NCBI GenBank assembly: GCA_009996615.1
Contig: JAACZU010000012.1
Coordinates: 48,982 to 112,981, forward strand
Direction: 5' to 3'
Length of the DNA stretch: 64,000 bases
Source of the DNA: Rhodanobacteraceae bacterium
GTDB taxonomy: Bacteria > Pseudomonadota > Gammaproteobacteria > Xanthomonadales > Rhodanobacteraceae
Shown: piece by piece, positions 41,116 to 49,513 of the stretch
Layout of the letters: each line of letters opens with the position of its first letter
How positions within the stretch are numbered: the first letter of the stretch is position 1
The notes under the pieces: generated by a model
Database searches by the model: none
What the model was told of the DNA's origin: nothing
The model's input: the letters and a program-made list of their open reading frames with translations, nothing else
Made by a program: the position numbers and the translations under genes

Positions 41116-42162
41116 TCACGGGGCCGGCGCGTCCCCGACAGCGCCCGCGTCGTCGGGCGCTTCAAGCGCATACCCGCGTGCGGCCAGCTGCGTCAGCACG
41201 TTGTCCCGCGCCAGCAGCGACTCGATCGGCAGCATCGCGAAACTGACCGCGTTGCGTTCCAGCGCGCTCGTCGCGGCATCGAGCCACAGCGCTTCGGCAC
41301 GCGCGCGCGGATCGCCGACGCCGCGCTTGCGCAACAGGTCCGTCTCGGTGACCGCCGCCAGGCACGCCTCGATCTGCTCGACGCGCGGCAGTTGCCGCAG
41401 CGCCTCGAGATCGGCGGTCGCCCACGCATTCGCCCGCGTGGCAGCCGAGCCGACCTCGATGTCGATGCGGTCGAGCGTCTTGCGAAAGCATTCCTGGTCG
41501 TCGAGCGCGGTGTGCTTGAACTCCTTGATGGCCGCCCTCGGGTCGGCGATCTCGATCGTCACGCGGATCGGCGTGGTACGCGCACCGCTGCGCTTGGCCG
41601 CGGCCAGCACGGCCTTCTGCACGCGCTTGCCCTTTTCCAGGCCGATCTTGTCGAGCGCGGCATCGTAGAGCTCCGCCGCGGCGAAGATCGGCCGCCATTT
41701 CTCGACCTTGTCGCGACGGCCGATGTACCTCTCCTTCAGCGCGCTCCAGCGCGCATACGCGTCGGGCGCCACCACGTCACGCAGCTTCGCGCCATCGGGA
41801 TTGTTGCGCACGCCGACCAGCGACGGCAGCAGCGCGAGCTGGCCAAAGAAGCCGACATCGGCGGTCACGCGGAACTCCGGCTCGGTCAGCACCTCCTGGG
41901 CGCCGGCGAGCACCGCCTCCACCTCCTGCGACTTCCACTCCATCCGCTTCGGCAGCGGCGACAGCGTGCCGAGCACCCACAGCACATGGTCGCCTTTGGA
42001 AACCTTCCACAAGCCCGGGCCCGGCTGCACGCCGGTGACGACGACCGTTTCCATCGCCGCTGCATCCGCCACCGGCGCATCCGCAGGTGGCGCCTCCGCT
42101 GCCGCGAACGCCGTGATCGGGCCGAACAACCAGAACGACACCACAAGAACCACTCTACGCAT
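41116..42162 (-). CDS. TraB/GumN family exported protein
   Basis: A 348-residue protein of the TraB/GumN family. A signal peptide (residues 1-20, ending ITAFA) is followed by an Ala/Pro-rich linker and the family domain, which begins GLWKVSKGDHVLWVLGTLSPLPKRMEWKS, with the GTxH-type motif here as GTLS. TraB-like proteins resemble Tiki metalloproteases; the metal-binding histidine expected in GT(I/L)H is Ser, so catalysis is doubtful. The C-terminus keeps the RN-x-V-x-F-A-M-L-P-I-E-S-LL block. GGAG is 7 nt before the ATG at 42162. Confidence 0.82.
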   Translation of the reverse strand: MRRVVLVVSFWLFGPITAFAAAEAPPADAPVADAAAMETVVVTGVQPGPGLWKVSKGDHVLWVLGTLSPLPKRMEWKSQEVEAVLAGAQEVLTEPEFRVTADVGFFGQLALLPSLVGVRNNPDGAKLRDVVAPDAYARWSALKERYIGRRDKVEKWRPIFAAAELYDAALDKIGLEKGKRVQKAVLAAAKRSGARTTPIRVTIEIADPRAAIKEFKHTALDDQECFRKTLDRIDIEVGSAATRANAWATADLEALRQLPRVEQIEACLAAVTETDLLRKRGVGDPRARAEALWLDAATSALERNAVSFAMLPIESLLARDNVLTQLAARGYALEAPDDAGAVGDAPAP

Positions 42163-42452
42163 GTCACGCTCCGTCGTGGACATTCTTGACCGGGCGCAAT
42201 TGTTGGGTTTGCGCCAATTTCACGCATCAGCTTTCCGTTAAGGCAACGCCGAATCTCCGCGACGCCGCCTGCCTCCCTCCTGGCGCCGACCCCGTGCCCT
42301 CGGTCCGGCTCGGTGGCGCCGTTCGGCAGGGTCTCGACGAACCGTGCGCCGGACGCGACGAGCCGCCGCGCAACGCCCGAGTTCCCTGACTTCCGGCCTG
42401 CGTGCCGTGCTTCGCGACGGCCTACGCTGCCCGGCGACCGAAGGGGATGCCC

Positions 42453-43820
42453 ATGAATCGAGCACGGCCAGCCGCCGGCGAGGCGCGCAACGAGGAAGGA
42501 CTGCTGCGGCGGCTGCTTGCGGTGCGCACGGACGAGCGCACGCTGGTGCTGCTGGCCGCGGCGTATTTCTTCTTCGTGCTCGCCAGCTACTATGTGCTGC
42601 GGCCGATCCGCGACGAGATCGGCGCGATCGGCGGCGGCGAGCGCCTGCCGTGGCTGTTCCTCGGCACGCTCGGCGCGACGCTGGCGCTGACCCCGCTGTT
42701 CGGCACGCTGGTCGCGCGGCTGCCGCGCGCGCGCGTGGCGACTTGGTCGTACCGCCTCCTGAGCGCCTGCCTGGTCGGCTTCTTCGCCCTGTTGCGCGAT
42801 CCAGCCACTGCGCCGGCCTGGGCCGCGCCGGTGTTCTTCGTCTGGGTCAGCGTGTTCAACCTGTTCGCCGTCTCGCTGTTCTGGAGCGTGATGACCGATG
42901 CCTTCCGCGCCGAGCAGGCACGGCGGCTGTTCGGCATGATCGCGGCCGGCGGCACGCTCGGCGGGCTCGCCGGCGGGCTGCTGACCGGCTGGCTGGTCGG
43001 GCTGCTCGGCGCCGCGCCGCTGCTGCTGGTCTCCGGCGTGCTGCTCGAGTGCGCGCTGCGCTGCATGCGCGCACTGACCGCACGCGCCGCGGCCACCGCC
43101 GGCGAGCAGGCGCGGATCGAGCGCGCACCAGTCGGCGGCGGCGCGCTCGCCGGCCTCGCCCACGTGGTCCGCTCGCCGTACCTGGCCGGCATCGCGCTGT
43201 TCATCGCGCTGTTCACGATCGGCTCGACGTTCCTGTACTACCTGCAGGCGCAGATCGTGGCGGCCGCGTTCACCGACCGCGCCGCACGCATCGCCTATTT
43301 CGCCAACGTCGACGCCGCGGTCAACGCGGCCACACTGCTGCTGCAGTTGTTCGTGACCGGACGGCTGTTCGCGCGGATCGGCACGACCGCGATGCTCGCC
43401 CTGCTGCCGCTGGCCTCGATCGCGGGCTTCGCCGCGCTGGCCGCGTTTCCGGTCGTCGCCGTGCTGGTCGCGTTCCAGGTCGCACGCCGCACGCTCGACT
43501 TCGCGCTGATGCGCCCGGCGCGCGAGGCGCTGTACGTGCCGCTCGCGCGCGAGGACAAGTACAAGACCAAGAACGTGATCGACACGTTCGTCTACCGCGG
43601 CGGCGACCAGCTCGGCATCTGGGCGCAGGGGGCGCTGGTCGCGTTCGGCCTCGGCGTGCCCGGCATCGCATGCGTCGGCGTGCTGCTGGCCGCCGCCTGG
43701 CTCGCGCTCGCCGTCTGGCTCGGCCGCACCCATGCTCGCCTGCAGGGCGAGCCCGGCGCGCCGCCACGCCCCTCCACCGCTCCATCCGACCAACCCCTGG
43801 GAGAAACGTCATGCCAATGA
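42453..43820 (+). CDS. MFS-type nucleotide-carrier-like transporter
   Basis: A 455-residue membrane protein with about 12 helices. The N-terminal signature ASYYVLRPIRDEIGA is typical of the NTT/Npt1-like branch of the major facilitator superfamily (relatives of ATP/ADP translocases), and the RPAREALYVPLAREDKYKTKNVIDTFVYRGGD block in the C-terminal half is also conserved there. Its cargo is unknown; free-living relatives are not energy parasites. AAGGGG sits 6 nt before the ATG at 42453, which decides between this and in-frame ATGs at 42402 and 42447. Its stop overlaps the next gene by 10 nt. Confidence 0.8.
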   Translation: MNRARPAAGEARNEEGLLRRLLAVRTDERTLVLLAAAYFFFVLASYYVLRPIRDEIGAIGGGERLPWLFLGTLGATLALTPLFGTLVARLPRARVATWSYRLLSACLVGFFALLRDPATAPAWAAPVFFVWVSVFNLFAVSLFWSVMTDAFRAEQARRLFGMIAAGGTLGGLAGGLLTGWLVGLLGAAPLLLVSGVLLECALRCMRALTARAAATAGEQARIERAPVGGGALAGLAHVVRSPYLAGIALFIALFTIGSTFLYYLQAQIVAAAFTDRAARIAYFANVDAAVNAATLLLQLFVTGRLFARIGTTAMLALLPLASIAGFAALAAFPVVAVLVAFQVARRTLDFALMRPAREALYVPLAREDKYKTKNVIDTFVYRGGDQLGIWAQGALVAFGLGVPGIACVGVLLAAAWLALAVWLGRTHARLQGEPGAPPRPSTAPSDQPLGETSCQ

Positions 43821-44959
43821 CCCGTCGTGACTGGCTCAAGCTCGGCCTGCTCGCCAGCGCCGCCGGTGGCGTGCTGCGCCACCCGCTCGCGCGCGCGGCG
43901 GGCAGCGACGCGCCGGCGCGTCCGCTGCGCATCCTGATCCTCGGCGGCACCGGCTTCACCGGACCGCACCAGGTGCGCTACGCGCTCGCGCGCGGCCACA
44001 AGGTCACGCTGTTCAACCGCGGCCGGCGCCCGCAGGACTGGCCGGCCGAGGTCGAGGAACTCAGCGGCGACCGCAATACCGGCGACCTCAAGGCGCTCGC
44101 CGGCCGCGAGTGGGACGTGTGCATCGACAACCCGACCACGTTGCCGTTCTGGGTCCGCGACGCCGGCCGCGCGCTGCGCGGGCGCATCGGCCACTACATC
44201 TTCATCTCGACGATCTCGGTCTATGCCGAAGGTGCGCCGGTGGGAGCCGACGAGAACGCGCCGCTGCTGGCCTACACCGGCAAGGACGCCTACAAGGAAA
44301 CGCTGGAAACGCTGAAGGCGGACGTGGGCCGCCTGTACGGGCCGCTGAAGGCGCAGTCGGAGAAGGAAGCCGCCCGGCAGTTCCCGGGCAAGACCACGAT
44401 CATCCGCCCCGGCCTGATCGTCGGGCCCGGCGACCAGAGCGACCGCTTCAGCTACTGGCCGGTGCGCATCGCACGCGGCGGCGACGTGCTCGCACCGGGC
44501 GACGGCGACGATCCGGTGCAGGTGATCGACGCGCGCGACCTGGCCGAGTGGACGATCCGCGTGGCCGAGCAACGCATCCTGGGCACGTTCAACGCGACCG
44601 GCCCGGACTACGGCCTCACGATGGCCGCGATGCTGCACGGCATCCGCGCCAGCGGCACGGCCGCCGCGCGCTTCGTGTGGGCGCCGCTGGAGTTCCTCGA
44701 GGCGCACAAGGTGGCGCCATGGAGCGACATGCCGGTGTGGACCCCGCGGCAGAGCGATCCGGCGTTCGCGACGCGCAGCATCGCCCGCGCGCTGGCGGCC
44801 GGGCTGACCTTCCGCCCGCTCGCCACGACCGCCGCCGACACGCTCGCCTGGTTCCGCACGCTGCCGGCCGAGCGACAGCGCAAGCTCGAGGCCGGCCTCA
44901 CGGGCGCCCGCGAGGCCGAGCTGCTCGCGCTGTTCAAGATGGCCAAGTCGGGCGCGTGA
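43811..44959 (+). CDS. Tat-exported NAD-dependent epimerase/reductase-like protein
   Basis: A 382-residue extended SDR protein with a twin-arginine leader (TRRDWLKLGLLASAAGG; cleavage near ARA). The Rossmann loop is ILILGGTGFTGPHQVRYAL, and the segment FISTISVYAEGAP replaces the usual YxxxK region: a Tyr lies in SVYAEG and the Lys expected four residues later is absent, though KxxY-like residues occur in GKDAYKETL. A folded, cofactor-loaded protein would be exported by Tat. It overlaps the MFS gene by 10 nt, so the two are one operon. Substrate unknown; likely linked to sugar or isoflavone-reductase-like chemistry in the envelope. Confidence 0.8.
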   Translation: MPMTRRDWLKLGLLASAAGGVLRHPLARAAGSDAPARPLRILILGGTGFTGPHQVRYALARGHKVTLFNRGRRPQDWPAEVEELSGDRNTGDLKALAGREWDVCIDNPTTLPFWVRDAGRALRGRIGHYIFISTISVYAEGAPVGADENAPLLAYTGKDAYKETLETLKADVGRLYGPLKAQSEKEAARQFPGKTTIIRPGLIVGPGDQSDRFSYWPVRIARGGDVLAPGDGDDPVQVIDARDLAEWTIRVAEQRILGTFNATGPDYGLTMAAMLHGIRASGTAAARFVWAPLEFLEAHKVAPWSDMPVWTPRQSDPAFATRSIARALAAGLTFRPLATTAADTLAWFRTLPAERQRKLEAGLTGAREAELLALFKMAKSGA

Positions 44960-44994
44960 CGCCGCGCGGCGGCGGCGCGTACCGGCATCGTGAT

Positions 44995-45038
44995 TCGCGG
45001 CGGAGCGATCCGCCGCGATGATCCCGCCGTGCGGCGGG
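44995..45038. terminator. Tandem hairpins between convergent genes
   Basis: Two hairpins in a row: TCGCGGCGGA/TCCGCCGCGA (44995-45018, loop GCGA) and CCCGCC/GGCGGG (45023-45038, loop GTGC). They separate the convergent epimerase and aminotransferase genes and could end both transcripts. Confidence 0.7.
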
Positions 45039-45046
45039 TGTGACCC

Positions 45047-46426
45047 TCACAGCGAGCGCGCGAGCTCCGCCGCCACCTGCTTGGCGGCCTCAAGCGTGGC
45101 CGCCACGTCCTCGTGCGTGTGCGCGGTCGAGACGAACAGGTTCTCGTAGGCGCCCGGGTGGAACAGCACGCCGCGCGCGAGCATGCCCTGCCACCAGCGG
45201 CGGAAGATCTCCTGGTCGGCGTGGCGTTCGGCGTCGCGGTAGTTGTGGATCTCTTCCTTCGCGAACCACACCTGCATCAGCGGGCCGAGGCCGACGACGT
45301 AGGCCGGCAGGCCCGCGTCCTGCAGCACCTTGGCCAGGCCCAGGCGCAGCACGTCGGACACCGCGTCGAGCTTTTCGTACAGGCCCGGCGTCGCGAGTTC
45401 GTCGAGCGCCGCGTTCGCGGCCGAGATCGCGATGCCGTTGGCGCTGTAGGTGCCAGCCATCGAGACCGTGCCGTTGGCGACCAGCGCCATGATGTCGGCG
45501 CGCCCGCCCATCGCCGCGACCGGGAAGCCGCCGCCGATGCCCTTGGCGAACACCGACAGGTCCGGCTTGATGCCCAGGCGCGCCTGCGCGCCGCCGAGGC
45601 CGAGGCGGAAGCCGGTGATGACCTCGTCGAAGATCAGCACGATGCCGTGCTTCGACGTGAGTTCACGCATCGCCTCGAGGTAGCCGGGTTTGGGCAGGAT
45701 GCAGCCGGTGTTGCACATGACCGGCTCGGTCAGCACGGCGGCGATCGTGTCGCCCTCGCGCGCGATCACGTCGGCCAGCACCTGCGCGTCGTTCCACGGC
45801 AGGATGATGAGGTTCTCTTCCACGCCCTTGGGCATGCCCGGGCCCTGCGGCACCGGAATCGGCCGATCGTCCGGGCCGGCCTTGTCGATCGACGGATGCT
45901 TGCTCCAGTACACGCCGTCGGAGAAGCCGTGGTACATGCCCTCGAAGCGGATGATCTTCGTGCGCTTCGTGAACGCGCGCGCGAGGCGCGTAGCGTACAG
46001 CACCGCCTCGGTGCCGGTGTTGCACAGGCGCACCTGCTCCACGCTTGGCACCGCTTCGATGATCTTCTGCGCCAGGCGCGCCTCGTCCGCGGTCGGCAGC
46101 GCGAACACGGTGCCGCGGTTCTGGATGAAATCGACCACGGCCTGCGTCACGCGCGCCGGCCGATGGCCGAGCAGCATCGGACCGAGGCCGAGCAGGTAGT
46201 CGATGTATTCGTTGCCGTCGACGTCGGTGAGGCGCGAACCCTCGCCCTTGTCGACGAACAGCGGATACGGATCCCAGCCCGACCAGGTCGCGCGCGCGGT
46301 GCTGTTGACGCCGCCCGGGATGAGCTTGCAGGCGGCGTCGAACAGGTCGGCGCTGCGCGGCGTGTCGAGGCCGGCGGCGAGGCGGGCATCCGCGGCCAGG
46401 GGGGCGTTCGAGCTGTCGGTGTTCAA
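45047..46426 (-). CDS. Class III aminotransferase, glutamate-1-semialdehyde aminomutase-like
   Basis: A 459-residue PLP enzyme close to HemL in motif content (LIPGGVNSTARA, NTGTEAVLYATRLARA, FDEVITGFRLG, and the lysine in SVFAKGIGGGFPVAAMGG) but with an unusual middle part (GMYHGFSDGVYWSKHPSIDKAG). It may be a true HemL or a paralogue that transaminates another substrate; its place next to an MtnX-like phosphatase, and not in a tetrapyrrole cluster, favours a paralogue. The start is a TTG at 46426 with GGAG 8 nt upstream. Length is about 30 residues over that of standard HemL (about 427). Confidence 0.82.
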   Translation of the reverse strand: MNTDSSNAPLAADARLAAGLDTPRSADLFDAACKLIPGGVNSTARATWSGWDPYPLFVDKGEGSRLTDVDGNEYIDYLLGLGPMLLGHRPARVTQAVVDFIQNRGTVFALPTADEARLAQKIIEAVPSVEQVRLCNTGTEAVLYATRLARAFTKRTKIIRFEGMYHGFSDGVYWSKHPSIDKAGPDDRPIPVPQGPGMPKGVEENLIILPWNDAQVLADVIAREGDTIAAVLTEPVMCNTGCILPKPGYLEAMRELTSKHGIVLIFDEVITGFRLGLGGAQARLGIKPDLSVFAKGIGGGFPVAAMGGRADIMALVANGTVSMAGTYSANGIAISAANAALDELATPGLYEKLDAVSDVLRLGLAKVLQDAGLPAYVVGLGPLMQVWFAKEEIHNYRDAERHADQEIFRRWWQGMLARGVLFHPGAYENLFVSTAHTHEDVAATLEAAKQVAAELARSL

Positions 46427-46528
46427 AGGTGTGACTCCAGAGGGCGGATCGCCCTCGCGCGCGGCGAGGGTTCGGGAATTCGACGTGAAGGACGGGCGGG
46501 CGGACGCCGGTGCCGGACAGCTCCGACG

Positions 46529-47233
46529 TCAGGCTACCTGCTGCAGCGGCGGCGCGGACGCCGCTTCCTGGCCGTGCGCCGCGAGCTCGCCGGCGACCAG
46601 CGTCGGCAGCAGGTCGAGCGCATCGGCGAAGCTCGTGATCGGCACGTACGGGATGCCGGCCGAGCGGCAATGCTCGATCAGGCGGTGCTTGGCGAACACG
46701 AGGTCGACTTCGCCGGCGACGCAGAAATCCGACGCACCGTCGCCGATCAGCAGCACGCGCGGATGCTCGCCGCGCACGCGCGCGGCACACGAACACTTGC
46801 AGTTGCCGCTGCGGCAGCCCGGGCTGCCGTACGGGAAATCGAGCTGCCAGCCGCGTTCGCCGGACGCCTGCAGGCGGTTGGCGATGATCGGCAGGTCAGC
46901 CAGGCCGTAGTGGCCGAGGATGCGACGGATCGCATAGTCGAGTCCGTCGCTGACGATCGCCAGCGGCACGCCGTGCTCGCGCGCCGCGGCGGCGAAATGC
47001 ACGAACGCACGGTCGATCGACATGCTGTCCAGGTGCGCGTCGAGCTCCTCGCGGCTCGCATCGAGCAACGCGACCTGCTGCGCCATGCAGTCGTGCGAAC
47101 CGATCTCGCCGCGCTTCCACGCCTGCTCGATCTCCTGCCAGCCGGGCTGGCCGAAGCGCTCGAGCAGCGAATCGGTGATGTCCTCGACCGAGATGGTGCC
47201 GTCGAAGTCGCACAGAATGGTCCACTGGGACAC
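46529..47233 (-). CDS. HAD-IB phosphatase, MtnX-like
   Basis: A 234-residue HAD hydrolase. Motif I is CDFDGTIS near residues 8-15, motif II is IVSDGLD, and motif IV is LLIGDGASDFCVA. The Cys-rich cap segment (CRSGNCKCSC) resembles MtnX, which dephosphorylates 2-hydroxy-3-keto-5-methylthiopentenyl phosphate, and related phosphoserine phosphatases. No other methionine-salvage gene is nearby, so the substrate is open. The start is a GTG at 47233 with AGGAA upstream. It is transcribed toward the aminotransferase gene, 102 nt away, and could share a pathway with it. Confidence 0.85.
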   Translation of the reverse strand: MSQWTILCDFDGTISVEDITDSLLERFGQPGWQEIEQAWKRGEIGSHDCMAQQVALLDASREELDAHLDSMSIDRAFVHFAAAAREHGVPLAIVSDGLDYAIRRILGHYGLADLPIIANRLQASGERGWQLDFPYGSPGCRSGNCKCSCAARVRGEHPRVLLIGDGASDFCVAGEVDLVFAKHRLIEHCRSAGIPYVPITSFADALDLLPTLVAGELAAHGQEAASAPPLQQVA

Positions 47234-47320
47234 GGATCGTTTCCTGGTGCCCCGGCGGGGCTTGCCCCGCTAGCCTAGCCGCCGACGTCTTTCGGGCGGC
47301 TTTCGGTAGGGCCGGGAGTG

Positions 47321-47397
47321 GGGATTCGGGATTCGGGATTGGCAAAAGCTCGGCGCGTGGCGGGCTTTTCCGAATCCCCAGTCCCCAATCCCGAGTC
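47321..47397. repeat. GGGATTC-type repeat in inverted orientation
   Basis: A left arm of GGGATTC/GGGATTG units (about 47321-47340) and a right arm of CCGAATCCCC-type units (about 47370-47397) face each other around a GCAAAAGCTC/GGGCTTTTCC region, so the pair can fold into one long stem. It lies in the 218-nt gap before the HAD gene. Confidence 0.7.
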
Positions 47398-47451
47398 CCT
47401 GCTTGAGCCCGACTTGCGGCCGGCGCGGGAGCCCATGCGCCGCGCCGTCTG

Positions 47452-48180
47452 CTAGTTTCGCGCGTGCACGGCAGACCGCCCGCCGTCGACGCCGAAGACC
47501 TGGCCGGTGATCCAGCCCGCACGGGGCGATATCAGGAACGCCGTCAGGTTCGCGCAATCCTCGGGCTCGCCCAGCCGTTGCAGCGCATGCAGCGAGGCGA
47601 TGGTCGCCTTCATCTGCTCATTCGCCACTACCCCTCGCGCCAACGGCGTCTGCGTCAGCGAAGGAGCGATCGCGTTTACCCGAACTTTCGGCGCAAGTTC
47701 GGCCGCCAGCGATCGGGTCAATCCCTCCACCGCACCTTTGGCCATCGCGATCGATGCGTGCGAAACGAATCCTTGCGCAACAGCAACGCTCGAGTACAAC
47801 ACGACCGAAGCCGGTCCCGCCCCAGCCTTCATGGCCGGCACGGCCTCTTTCACGGCCAGCGCCGCAGCCACGGCATTGAGATGGAAATCGCGCGCGAAGT
47901 CCTCGCGCGTCAATCGGGACAACGGCCGCAAATTGATGCTGCCGACGGCAAACACGAGGCCGCCCAGTTGCGGTCCGGCGTCCCGCGTGACCCGGGCAAT
48001 CCCGTCCGGATCCAGCACGTCCGCTTCCGTGAAGCTGGCTCCGAGCTCGGCAGCAAGAGCCTGCAGGCGCTCGGCATTGCGACCCGTCAGATGCAGCGAA
48101 TGGCCATCCGCCGCCAACGCGCGCGCGCTTGCCGCGCCGATTCCGCCGGTCGCTCCGTAGATCAGGACCTTGCCAGACAT
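47452..48180 (-). CDS. Short-chain dehydrogenase lacking the catalytic tyrosine
   Basis: A 242-residue classical SDR fold. The cofactor loop GATGGIG is at about residues 9-15, and NAG is represented by AVGSIN. The catalytic Ser is in LYSSVAVAQ, but the YxxxK motif reads I144-A-M-A-K148, so Tyr is replaced by Ile. The C-terminal VNAIAPSLTQTPLA and GWITGQVFGVDGG blocks are standard. The gene is less GC-rich than its neighbours, which suggests recent transfer. GGAGGT 6 nt before the ATG at 48180 gives a strong start. It may be a non-catalytic or altered-specificity SDR. Confidence 0.88.
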   Translation of the reverse strand: MSGKVLIYGATGGIGAASARALAADGHSLHLTGRNAERLQALAAELGASFTEADVLDPDGIARVTRDAGPQLGGLVFAVGSINLRPLSRLTREDFARDFHLNAVAAALAVKEAVPAMKAGAGPASVVLYSSVAVAQGFVSHASIAMAKGAVEGLTRSLAAELAPKVRVNAIAPSLTQTPLARGVVANEQMKATIASLHALQRLGEPEDCANLTAFLISPRAGWITGQVFGVDGGRSAVHARN

Positions 48181-48370
48181 GCCGTACCTCCGCTGGATTC
48201 CTCACGCGATCGTTCGCGACCGGATCGCATCACGCGTGCGGGCGGGGTTTGCGGCTCGCTCACCGGCCCACCCGGCCGCTGGCCGACGAGCCGGCGCGGC
48301 CCCTGCTCGGCAGGCGGCCGCGCTTGTTGCGATAGGAGATCGGGAAAAGGCCTGCGACGCCTGCGCTTTT

Positions 48371-48402
48371 TCCAATCCCGAATCCCGAATCCCCAATCCC
48401 GG
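48371..48402. repeat. GGGATTC-type repeat at the adaptor gene 3' end
   Basis: A run of AATCCCG units ending at 48402, 3 nt from the adaptor stop codon. A GGGAAAAGGC/GCTTTTTCC pair just before it can fold as a stem. The 48181-48404 gap otherwise holds no gene. Confidence 0.7.
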
Positions 48403-48404
48403 CT

Positions 48405-49304
48405 TCACCGCTTGAAGCGCACCAGTACACGCTGACCTATACGGAACTCGCCGCCGTCCAGTTGCAGCACGCATTCGACGTCGTGCGCGCCGGCGCGCTC
48501 GACCGGATCGTCGGTCAGCCGGCTCGGGCCGAACACCTCGCCTACCCGCAGCACGCGCGCCGGCACCGCGGTGCCCTGGTCCGAATCGCGCACGACCTCG
48601 GCCTGCATGCCGGGCTTGACCAGGTCGACGTAGGTTTCGTTGAGTTCGGCGCGCACGATGCGCGGGCGGTCCGGAAGCAGCTGGAACAACTCGCTGCCCG
48701 CCTGCGCGGACACGATGTCGCCCACGTGCACGGTGCGCCGCACGATGCGACCCGCGGCCGGCGCGCGGATCTCGCGCGCCGCCAGTTCGGCCTGCGCGGC
48801 CTCGACACGCACGCGCGCGCCGCGCTGGGTCGCCGCCGCGGTGGCGATCTCGGCCTTCAGCACGGCCACCGCGGCATTCGCCTCGTCGGCGGACTGGCCG
48901 GTCGCGGCTCCCGCCTCGGCGGCCTCGGTCGCGCGCCGCGCCTGCGCCTCGGCCGGCTCCAGGCGCGCCTTCAGCACGCCGGCCTGCGCCTCGGCTTGGG
49001 CCAGTTCGGCCTCGGCCACGGCGACCGCGGCGCGCGCCTGGCGCGGATCGAGCGCCACCAGCACCTGGCCTTGCTTGACCACATCGCCGTCCTCGGCCTC
49101 GACCCGCTCGACGCGCCCGTCACCGCCCGCGACGATGCGGATCAGGCCGCCCTCGACGTCGACCTGGCCGCGCGCCATCGCCAGGTACGGGCTCGGTGCC
49201 GCCCCCGGTCCCGGGCCGGCGCCTTCGTCCGTGCAGCCGGCAAGCGCCAGCACCAGCAACAGGCTGGCGCCCAGGCGGGCGCGGCGCGCGCACAACTCCA
49301 TCAT
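48405..49304 (-). CDS. Periplasmic adaptor lipoprotein of an ABC exporter (HlyD/DevB-like)
   Basis: A 299-residue membrane-fusion protein. The lipobox LALAGC gives a lipoprotein anchor, unlike the membrane helix of most DevB proteins. The order is a barrel-type lipoyl half motif (GGDGRVERVEAEDGDVVKQGQVLVALD), a long Ala/Glu/Arg-rich coiled-coil hairpin (about residues 70-170), the second lipoyl half (IRAPAAGRIVRRTVHVGDIV), and a beta-barrel domain. It would link the inner-membrane ABC pump to the outer-membrane channel. AGAGG precedes the ATG at 49304. A 209-nt gap with a repeat separates it from the ATPase gene. Confidence 0.85.
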   Translation of the reverse strand: MMELCARRARLGASLLLVLALAGCTDEGAGPGPGAAPSPYLAMARGQVDVEGGLIRIVAGGDGRVERVEAEDGDVVKQGQVLVALDPRQARAAVAVAEAELAQAEAQAGVLKARLEPAEAQARRATEAAEAGAATGQSADEANAAVAVLKAEIATAAATQRGARVRVEAAQAELAAREIRAPAAGRIVRRTVHVGDIVSAQAGSELFQLLPDRPRIVRAELNETYVDLVKPGMQAEVVRDSDQGTAVPARVLRVGEVFGPSRLTDDPVERAGAHDVECVLQLDGGEFRIGQRVLVRFKR

Positions 49305-49482
49305 GCGAAGAAATCCTCTGGGTGGATCGGCTCGAACACGCCCCCGCGCTTCGCGCCGTGCAGACATCAGCTTATTGCCGCGTATGATGCCGCGCGGCGA
49401 TCGAACCTGCACGCGCCGACTCCAATTCGCAGGTCGAGCGGCCTGCCAGACCGCCACCCGAGCGACCCGCCGGCCCCCGCTC

Positions 49483-49507
49483 TCCGAATCCCCAATCCCG
49501 AATCCCG
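49483..49507. repeat. GGGATTC-type repeat at the ATPase gene 3' end
   Basis: A run of CCGAATCCCCAATCCCG-type units ending about 6 nt before the ATPase stop codon, in the same orientation as the copies next to the DUF2065 and adaptor stops. Confidence 0.7.
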
Positions 49508-49513
49508 GCGTTC

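Noticed and set aside
45047..46426. Firm assignment as hemL
   Set aside because: The middle part and neighbourhood differ from standard GSAM; I leave it as GSAM-like.
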